From: Clostridia bacterium
GTDB taxonomy: Bacteria > Bacillota > Clostridia > Oscillospirales > CAG-272
Assembly (NCBI GenBank): GCA_017958705.1
Contig: JAGDCE010000195.1
Span: forward strand, 1-5,956
Reading direction: 5' to 3'
Length of the DNA stretch: 5,956 nucleotides
A program made the translations under genes and the position numbers. The notes beneath the pieces were generated by a model that worked only from the letters and a program-made list of their open reading frames with translations, had not been told where the DNA came from and made no database searches. Shown here one piece after another: positions 4,881 to 5,956 of this stretch. The stretch's first letter is position 1. Every line of letters begins with the position of its first letter.

Positions 4881-5956
4881 TCAGACCTTTGCGCCGCGGG
4901 AGCTGGTTTTGCCTTCCTCCTCGATCTCGCCGGCGCGGGAGAGAGCCATCTTCGTGAGCATCGGGCCGACCAGCTCGTATATCAGCACGGCGAAAAGCAC
5001 TATGTTGCGTATAAGCACTCCGTCTGTGCTTCCGAGCTCCATTGCGGTGACGGACATTCCGAGCGCGACACCCGCCTGCGGCAAAAGCGTAATGCCGAGG
5101 TACTTCGTCGTTTTCGCGTCGCAGCGCATCGCGGACGCGCTGAAATACGTGCCGATATATTTTCCGGCGGAGCGGAAGAGGATGAAGAGCAGACCGATAA
5201 CCACGACCGCGATATCGGAGAAGACCGAGAGCTTCAGCTGCGCGCCGGAGACCACGAAGAAGATGATGAAAAGCGGCGCGGTCCAGCGGTCGCAGCGCTC
5301 CATAAGCTCCTCGGAGAAGTCGCAGAGATTGCAGAAGATCGTTCCGAGCATCATGCAGGTCAGCAGCGAGGAGAAGCCGAAGTGCACTCCGCCGATCGTG
5401 AAGTCGAGCATCGAGATGCCGACGGTGATGAAAACGAAGGTTATCGCGAGCGACAGACGCTTCGAGCGCGAGTGGAAGAATCGCTCGAGGAATGTCAGCA
5501 GCAGGCTCATTATCGTGCCGAGCAGCAGCGAGCAGACTATCTCGATTATCGGCTCGACGGCGATGGACATAACGTCCGGAGCGCCGGTCTGCAGCGCTCT
5601 GGCGATGCCGAAGGAAACGGAGAACACCACCAGCCCGACCGCGTCGTCGAGCGCGACTATGGGGAGCAGCAGGGAAGTCAGCGGGCCCTTCGCCTTGTAC
5701 TGCCTTACGACCATCAGCGTCGCCGCCGGAGCCGTCGCGGACGCGATCGCGCCGAGCGTTATCGCGGCGGAGAGCGAGATCTTGTCGGGCATTATGAAAT
5801 GCAGGGTTATCAGCGCCGCGTCGACGAAGACGGTCGCGACGACCGCCTGAACGATGCCGATGACCGTCGCCTGCTTACCGGTCTTTTTCAGCGAAGAAAG
5901 CCGGAACTCGTTCCCGATCGCGAAGGCGATGAAGCCGAGCGCGACGTCGGAGATGA
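4881..5956 (-). CDS. CPA2-type cation/proton antiporter (KefB/NapA-like), C-terminal 357 residues (5' end beyond right edge)
   Basis: This is an integral membrane exchanger swapping Na+ or K+ for protons. The frame stays open to the right edge, so the Met at 5792 is internal: upstream codons translate to GFIAFAIGNEF and IGIVQAVVATVF, family-typical helices. Signatures in order are SATAPAATLMVV (from plus 5741 leftward), the transport-site pair in VALDDAVGLVVF (Asp codons 5643-5648), FFVVSGAQLKL, SAGKYIGTYF and LLPQAGVALGM (about 5053-5090). The Asp-Asp pair is the form associated with electrogenic Na+/H+ exchange in NapA-type proteins; Asn-Asp is the electroneutral form. After the last helix comes only a tail of about 20 charged and polar residues, with no RCK/TrkA-N domain. 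It is therefore not a full KefB/KefC-type regulated channel. It is convergent with deoB and functionally unrelated to it. Ion specificity cannot be read from sequence. Confidence 0.9.
   Translation of the reverse strand, partial: ISDVALGFIAFAIGNEFRLSSLKKTGKQATVIGIVQAVVATVFVDAALITLHFIMPDKISLSAAITLGAIASATAPAATLMVVRQYKAKGPLTSLLLPIVALDDAVGLVVFSVSFGIARALQTGAPDVMSIAVEPIIEIVCSLLLGTIMSLLLTFLERFFHSRSKRLSLAITFVFITVGISMLDFTIGGVHFGFSSLLTCMMLGTIFCNLCDFSEELMERCDRWTAPLFIIFFVVSGAQLKLSVFSDIAVVVIGLLFILFRSAGKYIGTYFSASAMRCDAKTTKYLGITLLPQAGVALGMSVTAMELGSTDGVLIRNIVLFAVLIYELVGPMLTKMALSRAGEIEEEGKTSSRGAKV

Noticed and set aside
4909..5850. Plus-strand open frame of 313 codons opposite the antiporter
   Set aside because: It is antisense to a clear membrane transporter. 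Its product is Ser/Thr/Pro-rich with no motif, and no ribosome binding site precedes it.

Overview
The window looks like chromosomal core DNA from a Gram-positive, probably clostridial (Oscillospiraceae/Christensenellaceae-like) anaerobe. The clues are purine-rich Shine-Dalgarno sites, extended -10 promoters (TGG-TATAAT), GC-rich third codon positions beside AT-rich spacers, a wall carboxypeptidase on a Ser/Glu stalk, and a polysaccharide deacetylase closest to the sporulation type. The lineage is an inference from style, not from a marker gene.

Layout. Positions 3-323 (minus) are the first 107 codons of homoserine dehydrogenase, cut by the left edge. A 183-bp AT-rich spacer carries divergent promoters. 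Positions 507-1523 (plus) encode a membrane-anchored VanY-type D,D-carboxypeptidase, followed by a strong terminator-like hairpin. Positions 1595-2377 (plus) encode a PdaB-like polysaccharide deacetylase, then 2409-2975 (plus) an unrecognised 188-residue protein with a GTG start, ending in a hairpin plus T-run. A fresh promoter at 2994-3022 drives deoC (3053-3706) and deoB (3708-4823), which are one base apart. A bidirectional terminator at 4838-4863 separates deoB from a convergent CPA2-type cation/proton antiporter (4881 to the right edge, minus), whose 5' end lies outside the window.

How the genes work together. The carboxypeptidase and the deacetylase both act on peptidoglycan outside the membrane and form a small envelope group, with the unknown gene as a candidate third member by position only. 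DeoB and DeoC are consecutive steps of deoxynucleoside breakdown: deoxyribose-1-phosphate to deoxyribose-5-phosphate, then to acetaldehyde and glyceraldehyde-3-phosphate. Homoserine dehydrogenase (threonine/methionine branch) and the antiporter (ion and pH homeostasis) are separate units.

No mobile element, CRISPR array, tRNA or rRNA was seen, and no intergenic stretch exceeds 300 bases. I found no convincing new system. The most interesting points are the unknown gene with a start codon that can be buried in RNA structure, the terminator squeezed against the deacetylase start, and a perfect palindrome just inside the carboxypeptidase reading frame.
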